From: Rhodospirillales bacterium
GTDB lineage: Bacteria; Pseudomonadota; Alphaproteobacteria; Rhodospirillales; WMHbin7
Assembly (NCBI GenBank): GCA_016215555.1
Contig: JACRJC010000005.1
Coordinates: forward strand, 40,976 to 104,975
Reading direction: 5' to 3'
Length of the DNA: 64,000 nucleotides
In this document: positions 26,609 to 35,007 of the stretch, in pieces
How the letters are laid out: every line of letters starts with the position of its first letter
Numbering within the stretch: the first letter of the stretch is position 1
Made by a program: the position numbers and the translations under genes
Notes under the pieces: model-generated
Database searches by the model: none
Seen by the model: only the letters and a program-made list of their open reading frames with translations
Told to the model about the DNA's origin: nothing

Positions 26609-27550
26609 ATGACGCGTGCGTTTGTATTTCCGGGCCAGGGTTCGCAGGCCGTGGGCATGGGCAAGGATCTGGCCGAGGCCTTTTCGGCGGCCCGCGACGT
26701 CTTTGCCGAGGTCGACGAGGCTTTGGAACAGAATCTGTCGCGCCTGATGTTCGAGGGCCCCGGCGACGAACTGACGCTGACCGAGAACGCCCAGCCGGCC
26801 CTGATGGCCGTCAGTCTGGCCGTGATGCGGGTGCTGGAGAAGGAGGGCGGTTTCAAGCTGCCGGGCAAGGCGGCCTATGTCGCCGGCCATTCCCTGGGCG
26901 AATATTCGGCCCTGTGCGCTGCAAGCGCTCTGACCCTGACCGATACGGCGCGTCTGTTGAAGCTGCGCGGCCTGTCGATGCAAAAGGCGGTGCCGGTGGG
27001 CGAGGGCGCCATGGCCGCCCTGCTGGGCCTTGATTTCGAGCAGGCCGTCGAAGTGGCCAGGGAAGCGGCCCAGGGCGATGTCTGCGCCGCCGCCAACGAC
27101 AACGCGCCGGGCCAGGTCGTGGTCAGCGGCGCCAAGGCCGCCATCGAGCGGGCGCTGGCGATTGCCGCTACGAAGGGGGCCAAGCGCAGCGTGTTGCTGC
27201 CCGTCAGCGCGCCCTTCCATTGCGCCCTGATGCAACCCGCCGCCGAGGCCATGGCCGAGGCTTTGAGCAAGGTCGCGGTCCAGCAGCCGGTGGTACCCCT
27301 GATCGCCAATGTCATTGCCGGTCCCGTCTCCTCGCCCGACGACATCAAGCGTCTGCTGGTCGAACAAGTGTGCGGCACCGTGCGCTGGCGCGAATCGGTG
27401 TTGAAGATGAAAGAGCTTGGCGTCGATACATTGGTCGAGGCCGGTTCGGGCAAGGTGCTGGCCGGTCTTGTCAAGCGCATCGACAAGGAAATGTCGGCCC
27501 TGTCCTTGAACACGCCTGCCGACATCGAAGCCTTTTTCAAGAATTCCTAA
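26609..27550 (+). CDS. fabD: Malonyl-CoA:ACP transacylase FabD
   Basis: 313 residues. It transfers malonate from CoA to acyl carrier protein for fatty-acid elongation. The start (FVFPGQGSQAVGMGKDL), nucleophile elbow VAGHSLGEYSAL (Ser near residue 94), catalytic His in SAPFHCALMQ (about 203) and QPAL region are intact. The ATG at 26609 has a GGAGAAAG ribosome site. fabG follows after 17 bases. Confidence 0.96.
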   Translation: MTRAFVFPGQGSQAVGMGKDLAEAFSAARDVFAEVDEALEQNLSRLMFEGPGDELTLTENAQPALMAVSLAVMRVLEKEGGFKLPGKAAYVAGHSLGEYSALCAASALTLTDTARLLKLRGLSMQKAVPVGEGAMAALLGLDFEQAVEVAREAAQGDVCAAANDNAPGQVVVSGAKAAIERALAIAATKGAKRSVLLPVSAPFHCALMQPAAEAMAEALSKVAVQQPVVPLIANVIAGPVSSPDDIKRLLVEQVCGTVRWRESVLKMKELGVDTLVEAGSGKVLAGLVKRIDKEMSALSLNTPADIEAFFKNS

Positions 27551-27567
27551 AAACGAAAGGACGCCCC

Positions 27568-28305
27568 ATGTTTCAACTGACCGGCAAGAACGCCTTGATT
27601 ACCGGAGCCGCCGGCGGCATCGGCGGCGCCGTCGCCAGGGCCATGCATGCGCAAGGCGCGGTGGTCGGCCTGACCGACATGAATGCTGACGGATTGGCCA
27701 AGATCAAGGCTGAGTTGGGCGAGCGCGTCCATACGTTCCAGGCCAACCTGACCGATCCGGAAGCGCCGGACAAGCTGGTCAAGGAAGCCGAAGCCGCCAT
27801 GGGTTCGGTCGATATCCTGGTCAATAATGCCGGGCTGACCCGCGACGGGTTGGCCATGCGCATGAAGGACGCCGACTGGCAATTGGTGATCGACGTCAAT
27901 CTGACCGCCGCCTTCCGTCTTTCCCGCGCCGCCGTCAAGGAAATGATGAAGCGCCGCAATGGACGCATCATCGGCATCGCTTCGGTGGTCGGCACCACGG
28001 GCAATGCCGGCCAGTGCAACTACTCCGCCTCGAAGGCGGGTCTGATGGCCATGAGCAAGTGTCTGGCCCAGGAAGTTGGCTCGCGCGGCATTACCGTCAA
28101 TTGCGTGGCCCCCGGTTTCATCGCCACCGCCATGACCGAGGTGTTGCCCGAGGCTCAGAAGGAAAAGCTGCTTGGCGGCATTCCCATCGGCCGCATGGGC
28201 ACGGCGGAAGAGATTGCTTCCGCCGTCGTCTTCCTGGCCAGTCCCGAGGCGCTCTACATCACCGGCCAGACCATTCACGTGAATGGCGGCATGGCGATGA
28301 TCTGA
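27568..28305 (+). CDS. fabG: 3-oxoacyl-ACP reductase FabG
   Basis: 245 residues of the SDR family: NADP loop NALITGAAGGIGGAVARAM, NNAG motif (VDILVNNAGLTRDGLAMRM), catalytic Ser in GIASVVG, YSASKAG, and PGFIATAMT. It reduces beta-ketoacyl-ACP in type II fatty-acid synthesis. The ATG at 27568 has a GAAAGGA site. In most proteobacteria acpP and fabF follow; here the next gene is a histidine kinase, so the fab operon ends at fabG. Confidence 0.95.
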   Translation: MFQLTGKNALITGAAGGIGGAVARAMHAQGAVVGLTDMNADGLAKIKAELGERVHTFQANLTDPEAPDKLVKEAEAAMGSVDILVNNAGLTRDGLAMRMKDADWQLVIDVNLTAAFRLSRAAVKEMMKRRNGRIIGIASVVGTTGNAGQCNYSASKAGLMAMSKCLAQEVGSRGITVNCVAPGFIATAMTEVLPEAQKEKLLGGIPIGRMGTAEEIASAVVFLASPEALYITGQTIHVNGGMAMI

Positions 28306-28313
28306 TCTTTTTT

Positions 28314-28339
28314 CCGGCGGGCCGGGACCAGCCCGCCGG
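28314..28339 (+). terminator. GC-rich hairpin after fabG, possible terminator
   Basis: A perfect 9-bp inverted repeat CCGGCGGGC / GCCCGCCGG with an 8-base loop, starting 9 bases after the fabG stop. It is preceded by a T run but not followed by one, so it is not a canonical intrinsic terminator. It could pause or protect the fab transcript. Confidence 0.45.
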
Positions 28340-28499
28340 ACTGCTTATTGATATTTCAATAAACTAAACAAAATCATCGTATATTTGATCGGTTGCGTTT
28401 TTTTGTTTTCCGAGCGATAAACCGCTTGGTTCATAATCCTCAATGATGCACAATCCAGGGTTAGAAAAGCCCAGGGGGAATTGGGCTCGGGGGAAGAAT

Positions 28500-30263
28500 A
28501 TGCGGGCGTCCGGGGCCGATCCTGAAAGCATGAAGCGTCAATTTGCCGACCTCGTCGATATCGCTGAATTCAGCGGCATGATGGCGTCGTTCTATCATGC
28601 CACGGGCATTCCGCATGGCCTGATCGACACCGACAACCGGGTTCTGTCTGGCATCGGTTGGCAGGACATTTGCACAAAATTCCACCGTGTCAACGAGCTT
28701 TCCTGCGCCCGCTGCCACGAAAGCGAACTCTATATCGCCCGGCATCTGCATGAAGGCCCTTATATCGGTTATCAATGCGCCAACGGACTGATGGATTACG
28801 CGGCGCCGGTCATCATCGACGGCAATCATGTGGCGACCATCTTCCTGGGCCAGTTTCTGCACGAGGCGCCGGATGTCGAAGCCTTCCGCAAACAGGCGCG
28901 GAAATTCGGTTATGACGAAGTTTCTTATCTGCAGGCGCTGGCCAAAGTGCCGGTGTTGTCCAAGGAACAGGCCGCCTCGACGATGGAACTTTACGCCAAG
29001 CTGGCGATCATGCTGGCTCAGAGCGGGCACGAGCGGCTGCGGCATCTGGAGGCCCTGGACGAGGTGGTGCGCCTGAACAGCGAATTGAACAGCAAGGTCG
29101 AGGAACGCACGCGCGAACTGGCGCTCAGCAATATCTCGCTCGAGGAAGAGGTCGAGGAGCATAAGCAGGTCGAGGGGCTGTTGAAGCGCGAGCATGACTT
29201 CGTGCAGGCCCTGATCGAGGGATTGCCCGGCGTTTATTATTTGCTGGACCAACAGGGCCGCTTCGTTCTGTGGAACAAGAACTTCGAAGTCGTCACAGGC
29301 TTTAGCGCCGACGAACTGCACGGCATGAGCGCGCTGGACTGTTTCAAAGAGGCCGATCAGAACCTTGTCCGCGACCGCATCGCCGCGGTTTTCAAGGAAG
29401 GACGCGCCGAAGTCGAGGCCATGTTCGCGGGCAAGGATGGAAGGGGAGCTCCCTATTACTTTACCGGCGTCAAGGTGGAGCTGAACGGCGTTCCTTATCT
29501 GACCGGCGTCGGCGTCGATATCGCCGAACGGCACAACTCGGCCAGGGCGCTTTTGGAAAAGACGGAGGCCATCGAACGATCGAATGCCGAACTCGAGCAA
29601 TTCGCCTATGTCGCTTCGCACGATCTGCGCGAGCCCTTGCGCATGATTTCAAGCTATGTCGGGCTGCTTGAACGGCGCTATGGCGAGAAGCTGGATGCCG
29701 AGGCCAAGGAATTCATCGCCTTTGCCAAGGACGGCGCCCAGCGCATGGATCATCTGGTGCTGGATCTTTTGGAGTATTCCAGGGTCGGGCGCCACAACCA
29801 TCCCAAACAGCCGATCGATCTGCGCGCCGCCATCGACGAGGCCAAGGCCAATCTGGCCTTGGCGATTCAGGAAAACAAGGCCCTGGTGAATGTTCACGGC
29901 GATCTGCCGACCATCGAGGCCAACGCCCATGAACTGATCCGCCTGTTCCAGAATCTGATCGGCAACGCCTTGAAATACCGTCATGCCGCTCGACCGCCCT
30001 GCATCGATATCGACTGCAAGGAGGTCAAATCGGAATGGGTGATCTCGGTGGCCGACAACGGCATCGGCATCGATCCCAAGTATTTCGAGCGGATTTTCCT
30101 GGTTTTCCAACGCCTTCACAGCCGCAAGGACTATGAGGGCACCGGCATCGGCCTAGCCGTTTGCAAGAAGATCGTCGAACATCATGGTGGACGGATCTGG
30201 GTCCATTCGACGCCCGGCATCGGCACCACTTTCTCCATAGCGCTGCCTAAGCGGATTGCCTGA
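28500..30263 (+). CDS. Sensor histidine kinase with PocR and PAS domains
   Basis: About 587 residues. A PocR-type ligand-binding domain (about residues 15-180) contains SCARCHESE and YIGYQCANGLMDYAAPVII, with conserved cysteines that suggest a metal- or redox-linked sensor. A coiled coil (185-230) leads to a PAS domain (about 233-345), then HisKA with ASHDLREPLRM (His about 374) and a HATPase_c domain (N-box LFQNLIGNALKYR, G1 VADNGIGID, G2 GTGIGLAVCKKI). No transmembrane helices: the kinase is cytosolic. Start 28500 was chosen for its GGGGGAAG site; ATG 28443 is an alternative. No response regulator is adjacent. It sits directly upstream of the carbon-fixation operons and could control them (inference). 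Confidence 0.85.
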   Translation: MRASGADPESMKRQFADLVDIAEFSGMMASFYHATGIPHGLIDTDNRVLSGIGWQDICTKFHRVNELSCARCHESELYIARHLHEGPYIGYQCANGLMDYAAPVIIDGNHVATIFLGQFLHEAPDVEAFRKQARKFGYDEVSYLQALAKVPVLSKEQAASTMELYAKLAIMLAQSGHERLRHLEALDEVVRLNSELNSKVEERTRELALSNISLEEEVEEHKQVEGLLKREHDFVQALIEGLPGVYYLLDQQGRFVLWNKNFEVVTGFSADELHGMSALDCFKEADQNLVRDRIAAVFKEGRAEVEAMFAGKDGRGAPYYFTGVKVELNGVPYLTGVGVDIAERHNSARALLEKTEAIERSNAELEQFAYVASHDLREPLRMISSYVGLLERRYGEKLDAEAKEFIAFAKDGAQRMDHLVLDLLEYSRVGRHNHPKQPIDLRAAIDEAKANLALAIQENKALVNVHGDLPTIEANAHELIRLFQNLIGNALKYRHAARPPCIDIDCKEVKSEWVISVADNGIGIDPKYFERIFLVFQRLHSRKDYEGTGIGLAVCKKIVEHHGGRIWVHSTPGIGTTFSIALPKRIA

Positions 30264-30300
30264 AGGCGGGTAGGGCGCTTGTAAAAATGCGCCAAAACGT

Positions 30301-30397
30301 GCCACCCGAAGGGATGAAAAACCCCCAACCCGAAAGAGTCACCCCCGACCTCCAATCGGGTGTTTCCATTTTTCCGGTCTGACAACACTCTGTGCGA
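30301..30397 (+). promoter_or_regulatory. Upstream copy of a duplicated promoter-proximal element (before frdB-frdA-hdrC)
   Basis: This 97-base segment aligns without gaps to 33676-33772, which precedes the second carbon-fixation operon. By hand count about 69 of 97 positions are identical. Conserved blocks are GCCACCC, ACCCCC, CGAAAGAG, TCCAA, GGGTGTTTC, ATTTT, CAACA and TCTGTGC. Both copies lie in gene-free DNA before the first gene of an operon, which implies a shared promoter and/or operator. Here about 217 bases of untranslated leader remain before frdB. The rest of the gap (30264-30300, 30398-30613) shows no gene. Confidence 0.7.
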
Positions 30398-30613
30398 CGT
30401 TAGGTAGGGAGAGACCTGCCATCGGCATCGCCGCCGCCGCGCGACAAGCGTGGACGAGAAGAAGGTCAGCCGGGGTGGGATAAACGTGCAGGAAGGGATA
30501 AGCCGGACTCCGGCGCCGTTGGTCATCCGCTCGCAACGGCCAGGAAGTCAGATCCGGTTTCAAGCTGCCGTGCTCCGTGCCATGGGTCGATGACGAGTAC
30601 GGAGACGCAGACG

Positions 30614-31396
30614 ATGAGCCGCACACCACAGGCCAAGAGCCGGGCGGGCAACAAGCCGCAGGCCGTCAAGCCGGTCGCGCCCAAGACGCGGGCGGCGAAG
30701 GCCGTCCTGCAAGACGCGCCCAAGGCGCGGATGGTGACCGTTTACATCATGGGCAAGCGCCATGTCGTGCCCGAGCACGCCACCATCATGCGCGCCATCG
30801 AATATTCGGGCCAGCAGATCATCCGCGGCGCCGGTTGCCGAGAAGGCTTCTGCGGCGCCTGCGGCACCATCTACCGCTTGCCCGGCGACTACAAAATCCA
30901 TTCCGGCCTGGCCTGCACCACCCTGGTTCAGGAAGGCATGTCGCTGACCCAGATTCCCGCCGTCCCGATGGAAAAGGCCATCTACGACATCGAGAAACTG
31001 TCGCCCGACGTCGATACCTTCAAGCGCCTCTATCCGGTGGTCTTCCGCTGCGTCGCCTGCAACACCTGCACCAAAAGCTGCCCCCAAGGCATTCAGGTGA
31101 TGGATTACATCCAGGCCGCCAAACGCGGCGACGTCGCCTCGATCATGGACATTTCCTTCGACTGCGTGGCCTGCGGCCTGTGCGCGCTGCGCTGTCCGGC
31201 CGAAATCGTCCAGCACAAAGTGGGCGTTCTGGGCCGGCGCCTCTTCGGCCGCTATCTGGCCAAGGAAAGCAAGGAACTGGATACCCGCATCGCCGAGGTC
31301 CAGAAGGGCGCTTTCGACAAGGAATACAAGTCGCTGATGAGCATGCCCAAGGACAAGCTCAGCAAGACCTATTACGAGCGCGACATCGAGCCTTAA
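30614..31396 (+). CDS. frdB: Fumarate reductase/succinate dehydrogenase-type iron-sulfur subunit
   Basis: 260 residues. The N-terminal 2Fe-2S plant-type domain has GCREGFCGACGTIYRLPGD and a later AC, followed by two 4Fe-4S motifs: CVACNTCTKSCPQG and CVACGLCALRCP. It relays electrons to the flavoprotein encoded next. It is soluble, and no membrane-anchor genes lie beside it. Unlike archaeal TfrB it lacks a C-terminal CCG (HdrB-like) domain; separate hdrC and hdrB genes are nearby instead. It has a 40-residue basic N-terminal extension. ATG 30614 is preferred (GGAG 10 bases upstream); ATG 30590 is possible. Confidence 0.88.
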   Translation: MSRTPQAKSRAGNKPQAVKPVAPKTRAAKAVLQDAPKARMVTVYIMGKRHVVPEHATIMRAIEYSGQQIIRGAGCREGFCGACGTIYRLPGDYKIHSGLACTTLVQEGMSLTQIPAVPMEKAIYDIEKLSPDVDTFKRLYPVVFRCVACNTCTKSCPQGIQVMDYIQAAKRGDVASIMDISFDCVACGLCALRCPAEIVQHKVGVLGRRLFGRYLAKESKELDTRIAEVQKGAFDKEYKSLMSMPKDKLSKTYYERDIEP

Positions 31397-31417
31397 AGAG
31401 CGACAAGGAGTCAGCAC

Positions 31418-33148
31418 ATGTATCCCGATTATCTTGCCGGTCTTTTGAAGGAAGTCGATCGCACGCGCCCCAAGCGGCTGGAATTGGCCAAGTCGGGCAA
31501 TCCCGTCTATCCGCCGATGAATGCCGACGAGCGCAAGGACGTCCTGTCCAAATACCATCCCGACTACACCAAGGGGGCGCGCTGCAAGATCCGCGTCGGT
31601 CCCAACAAGGGCCAGGAACTGACCACCGAGATCACCGAGCTGTTGGAAGCTCATTCGATGGTCGAGCCGCGCTTGATGGACATCCATCTGCAAAAGCCCG
31701 ACTACGAAACCGACCTGCTGATCATCGGCGGCGGCGGCGCCGGCTGTTGGGCGGCCATTACCGCCATGCAGAACGGCGTCAATTCGATGCTGGTGACCAA
31801 GCTGCGCCTGGGCGATTCCAACAGCATGATGTCGGAAGGCGGCATGCAGGCGGCGGTGGCGCCAACCGATTCGCCGACCCGTCATTATCTCGACGCCATG
31901 GGCGGCGGCCATTTCGAGAACAACCCCGAACTGGTGCGCATCCTGACCCAGGACGGCCCGGAAGTGGTCAAGGAACTCGAGCGCCTGGGCGTGATCTGGG
32001 ACAAGATGCCCGACGGCTCGATGCAGGTGCTGCATGGCGGCGGCACGTCACGTAAGCGCATGGTGTCTTGCCGCGACTATATCGGCGCCATCATCACCCG
32101 CACCCTGATGGACGAGGTGCACAACCATCCCGACAAGATCCAGGTTCGCGAATTCGAACCTGCCGTCGAACTGGTGCTGGACGACAAGGGCCACTGCGCC
32201 GGCGCCATCCTTTACAGCCTGGATACCGAGCAGTTCCTGACCGTCAAGGCCAAGTCCACCATCATCACCACCGGCGGCTTCGGTCGCCTGCATATCCGGG
32301 GCTTCGCCACCACCAACCATTACGGCGCCACCGGCGACGGCCTGGTCATGGCCTATCGCGCCGGCGCCAAGCTGGCCTTCATGGATTCGGTGCAGTATCA
32401 CCCGACCGGCGCCGTCTTTCCCGAGCAGATCGCGGGCTTCCTGATTACCGAGAAGATCCGCGGCGCCGGCGGCCAGCCCTTGAACAAGTTCGGCGAATTG
32501 TTCGTCTTCCCGCGCGAGCCGCGCGACATCGAAAGTGCGGCCATCATCCGCGAATGCAGCGCCGATCGCGGCAACGGCATCGAAACCTATGCCGGGCGAA
32601 CCGGCGTGTGGCTGGATTCGCCGCTCATCGACATGATCCATGGCGAAGGCTACACCAAGCACCAGTTCCCGGGCATGTGCCGCCAGTTCAACCGCTTCGG
32701 CATCGACATCACCAAACAGCCGATGCTGATCTATCCCTCGCTGCACTATCAGAACGGCGGCGTCGAAATCAACGGCAAGTGCGAAACCAACATTCCGGGC
32801 CTGTTCGTGGCCGGCGAGGCTTCGGGCGGCGTCCACGGCCGCAACCGCCTGATGGGCAATTCGGTGCTGGATTACAACGTCTTCGGACGCCGCGCCGGAC
32901 GCTATGCCAGCGATTACGCCAAGAAGGCCAAGCTGGGCAAGCTGTCGCTGGAACATGTGACCAAGAATGTCAGGGATTTGAAAAAGGCCGGTATCGAGAC
33001 CGATCTGGTGTCGCCGATGATCCTGCCTTCCTATACGCCCGATGACGTCAAGATCCAGCAGTTGGCACGCCTGGGCAGCGCCCCGGCCCGCCATTCGATG
33101 CTGAGAAGCCGCATCTCGCCCAGCGAGAAGCGCAAGGCGGCGGAGTAG
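31418..33148 (+). CDS. frdA: Fumarate reductase/succinate dehydrogenase-type flavoprotein
   Basis: 576 residues. The FAD domain starts at about residue 100 (LLIIGGGGAGCWAAITAMQ). SEGGMQAAVAPTDS and HGGGTSRKR line the active site, and YGATGDGLVMAYRAGAKLAFMDSVQYHPTG is the family signature. YPSLHYQNGGVEING and GEASGGVHGRNRLMGNSV supply the further catalytic His and Arg. A 100-residue N-terminal segment precedes the FAD domain (contains RVGPNKGQELTTEI), unlike classical SdhA/FrdA, which start with it. In this context it should reduce fumarate to succinate in the reductive TCA cycle. AAGGAG ribosome site; 22 bases after frdB. Confidence 0.92.
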   Translation: MYPDYLAGLLKEVDRTRPKRLELAKSGNPVYPPMNADERKDVLSKYHPDYTKGARCKIRVGPNKGQELTTEITELLEAHSMVEPRLMDIHLQKPDYETDLLIIGGGGAGCWAAITAMQNGVNSMLVTKLRLGDSNSMMSEGGMQAAVAPTDSPTRHYLDAMGGGHFENNPELVRILTQDGPEVVKELERLGVIWDKMPDGSMQVLHGGGTSRKRMVSCRDYIGAIITRTLMDEVHNHPDKIQVREFEPAVELVLDDKGHCAGAILYSLDTEQFLTVKAKSTIITTGGFGRLHIRGFATTNHYGATGDGLVMAYRAGAKLAFMDSVQYHPTGAVFPEQIAGFLITEKIRGAGGQPLNKFGELFVFPREPRDIESAAIIRECSADRGNGIETYAGRTGVWLDSPLIDMIHGEGYTKHQFPGMCRQFNRFGIDITKQPMLIYPSLHYQNGGVEINGKCETNIPGLFVAGEASGGVHGRNRLMGNSVLDYNVFGRRAGRYASDYAKKAKLGKLSLEHVTKNVRDLKKAGIETDLVSPMILPSYTPDDVKIQQLARLGSAPARHSMLRSRISPSEKRKAAE

Positions 33149-33152
33149 GGCG

Positions 33153-33572
33153 ATGCATCTGGACAAGTCGGTACGCATCACCCGCGACAAGGAAACGCTG
33201 GGTTTCGTCGCCAAGGTCGAGCGTATCAGCGGCCAGAATCTGAAGGCTTGCTATCAGTGCGGCAAATGTTCGGCCGGCTGTCCGATGGCGGCCTATATGG
33301 ATGTTCTGCCCAACCAGATCATCCGTCTGGCCCAGTTCGGCTTCGAAGAGGAACTGGTCAAGTCGGAATCGATCTGGACCTGCGTCTCCTGCCTGACATG
33401 CAACAACCGCTGTCCCAAGGGCGTCAAGATCGCCGAAGTGATCGAGGCCGTGCGCCAGATCGTGTTGCGGACCAGGAAGGACCATATGGATGTCGAAAAG
33501 CTGCCCCTGGGCACACTGCGCAACATTCCGCCCATCGCCCTGATCGGCAGCATGCGCAAATTCACGTCTTAA
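33153..33572 (+). CDS. hdrC: Heterodisulfide reductase subunit C-like iron-sulfur protein
   Basis: 139 residues with two 4Fe-4S motifs: CYQCGKCSAGCPMAAYMD (residue 31) and CVSCLTCNNRCPKGVKIAEVIEAVR (71). This is the HdrC family pattern: two cubane clusters that wire HdrA to HdrB. It starts 5 bases after the frdA stop, so it is made together with the fumarate reductase, while its usual partner hdrB heads the next operon. A strong terminator follows. In bacteria such subunits do not act on methanogenic coenzymes; the physiological acceptor is open. Confidence 0.9.
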   Translation: MHLDKSVRITRDKETLGFVAKVERISGQNLKACYQCGKCSAGCPMAAYMDVLPNQIIRLAQFGFEEELVKSESIWTCVSCLTCNNRCPKGVKIAEVIEAVRQIVLRTRKDHMDVEKLPLGTLRNIPPIALIGSMRKFTS

Positions 33573-33595
33573 GAAGCTTCATAGTTTATGTGGCG

Positions 33596-33630
33596 AGCAG
33601 GGCCGGGGTCATACCCGGCCCTGCTTCTTT
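33596..33630 (+). terminator. Rho-independent terminator after hdrC
   Basis: Perfect 11-bp stem GCAGGGCCGGG (33597-33607) / CCCGGCCCTGC (33614-33624), 6-base loop, then TTCTTT. It closes the frdB-frdA-hdrC transcript and shows that hdrB onward is transcribed separately. Confidence 0.88.
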
Positions 33631-33675
33631 GCGGTTTCGCCAAGATTCCCTCCCCACCCATCGGCATGGACTGAG

Positions 33676-33772
33676 GCCACCCATTGGCATGCCTAACCCC
33701 CCACACGAAAGAGATACCGCCATTATCCAAGAGGGTGTTTCGATTTTCCTCATATGGCAACATTCTGTGCCT
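33676..33772 (+). promoter_or_regulatory. Second copy of the duplicated promoter-proximal element (before hdrB operon)
   Basis: Ungapped 97-base match to 30301-30397 (about 71% identity). It lies between the hdrC terminator and hdrB, with the ATG of hdrB 74 bases further on. Because a terminator comes first, this segment is the natural place for the promoter of the long operon hdrB to icd. Sequence outside the 97 bases is not similar between copies, which argues for selection on this block and not a recent duplication. The remainder of the 273-base gap holds no gene. Confidence 0.7.
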
Positions 33773-33845
33773 GCTTGACCGGTTGGCGTTCCCAGCGGCT
33801 TTCGCCGTTTAACGAGGACAGTAATCGCCGGAAAGCGGGGAGAGA

Positions 33846-34724
33846 ATGAAGTTTAGCTACTATCCGGGCTGCACGCTCAAGAATCACGCCAAGAATTTCG
33901 AGGACTCGACCTTGTTCTCGCTGGCGCATCTTGGGCTTGAAATCGAGGAGTTGCCGCGCTGGAATTGCTGCGGCACCGTCGCCTCTTTGGCTGCCGACGA
34001 CCTTATTCATCAGTTGGCGCCGATCCGCAATCTGATCCGCGTCAAGGAAGCCGAGACGACGCAGGTGGTGACCGCTTGTTCGATGTGCTTCAACACGCTC
34101 AAACGCGCCAACGAGCGCGTGCGCGCCAATCCCACCGAATTGGCGCAAATGAACGATTTCATGTATGACGAGGAAACGCCCTATGAGGGCGATGTCGATG
34201 TCTATCATGTTCTCGATCTGGTGCGCGACAAGGTCGGTTTCAAGGACGTCGCCGCCAAGGTCGTCAATCCGCTGGGCGGCCTGAAGGTCGCCAATTATTA
34301 CGGCTGCACGCTGGTGCGCCCCAAACAGGTGGCCATCGACGACACCGAGAATCCGGTGGTGTTGGAGAATCTGGTAAGCGCCCTGGGCGGGTCGCCTGTC
34401 GAGTTTCCCCTGAAGACGGAATGCTGCGCTTCCTACCGCACCGTCGATAGCCCGAACATCGTCGCCGACAAGACCTATCAGATCATCAATTCGGCCCGCT
34501 CGCTGGGCGCCGAGATCATCGCCGTCAGTTGCCCCCTGTGTGCCTTCAATCTCGACCAGCGCCAGGAAGCGACGCTGAAATACCATCCCGATTTCATCGG
34601 CCTGCCCATCGTCTATTTCTCGCAATTGATGGCCATCGCCTTCGGCTGCGAGGAGAAGACCCTGCAATTCGGACTTCATCACTTTCCGCCCAAGCCGGTT
34701 CTGACCGGCAAGGGCCTGATCTAG
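33846..34724 (+). CDS. hdrB: Heterodisulfide reductase subunit B-like (CCG-domain) protein
   Basis: 292 residues with two CCG domains. The first has YYPGCTLKN, RWNCCGTV and CSMCFNTL; the second has NYYGCTLVRP, TECCASYRT and SCPLCAFNL. These cysteine-rich motifs hold the non-cubane 4Fe-4S clusters at which HdrB cleaves disulfides in methanogens. The GGGGAGAG ribosome site is 5 bases before the ATG. First gene of the long operon. With HdrC and HdrA it would make the HdrABC core; the substrate in bacteria is unknown (DsrC in Desulfovibrio is one proposal; fumarate, through FrdAB, is proposed here). Confidence 0.92.
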   Translation: MKFSYYPGCTLKNHAKNFEDSTLFSLAHLGLEIEELPRWNCCGTVASLAADDLIHQLAPIRNLIRVKEAETTQVVTACSMCFNTLKRANERVRANPTELAQMNDFMYDEETPYEGDVDVYHVLDLVRDKVGFKDVAAKVVNPLGGLKVANYYGCTLVRPKQVAIDDTENPVVLENLVSALGGSPVEFPLKTECCASYRTVDSPNIVADKTYQIINSARSLGAEIIAVSCPLCAFNLDQRQEATLKYHPDFIGLPIVYFSQLMAIAFGCEEKTLQFGLHHFPPKPVLTGKGLI

Positions 34725-34734
34725 AGGGACGGCG

Positions 34735-35007
34735 ATGTATTTCGGCAAGCTCAAGGAAGCCAAGGGCGTCGTCCACATCAATCAGAATTGGTGCAAGGGC
34801 TGCGGCTTTTGCGTCAATTTCTGTCCGACCAAGGTGCTGGTGCTGTCCAAGGATTACAACGCCAAGGGCTACCATCCTCCCGAGGTCACGGATGCCGAGA
34901 AATGCCGCGACTGCAAATTCTGTGAGCTGATCTGCCCTGAATTCGCCATTTACGTTTCGCCCGTCAAGGATGACGGCATCGAGGACAAGGAGACGCACTG
35001 TGCGTAA
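34735..35007 (+). CDS. korD: 2x[4Fe-4S] ferredoxin, KorD-like delta subunit
   Basis: 90 residues with two cluster motifs, CKGCGFCVNFCPTKVL (residue 18) and CRDCKFCELICPEFAI (about 58). The spacing and the surrounding sequence (HPPEVTDAEKCRDC) match the ferredoxin-like delta subunit of 2-oxoacid:ferredoxin oxidoreductases. Its stop overlaps the korA start by 8 bases. It probably takes or gives low-potential electrons for the 2-oxoglutarate synthase reaction. Confidence 0.9.
   Translation: MYFGKLKEAKGVVHINQNWCKGCGFCVNFCPTKVLVLSKDYNAKGYHPPEVTDAEKCRDCKFCELICPEFAIYVSPVKDDGIEDKETHCA

Noticed and set aside
28306..28499. A third copy of the 97-nt regulatory element before the histidine kinase
   Set aside because: The AT-rich region before the kinase contains none of the conserved blocks.
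30264..30300. GGCGC/GCGCC hairpin after the histidine kinase as a terminator
   Set aside because: Stem of only five base pairs, with a 10-base loop and an A-rich rather than T-rich tail.
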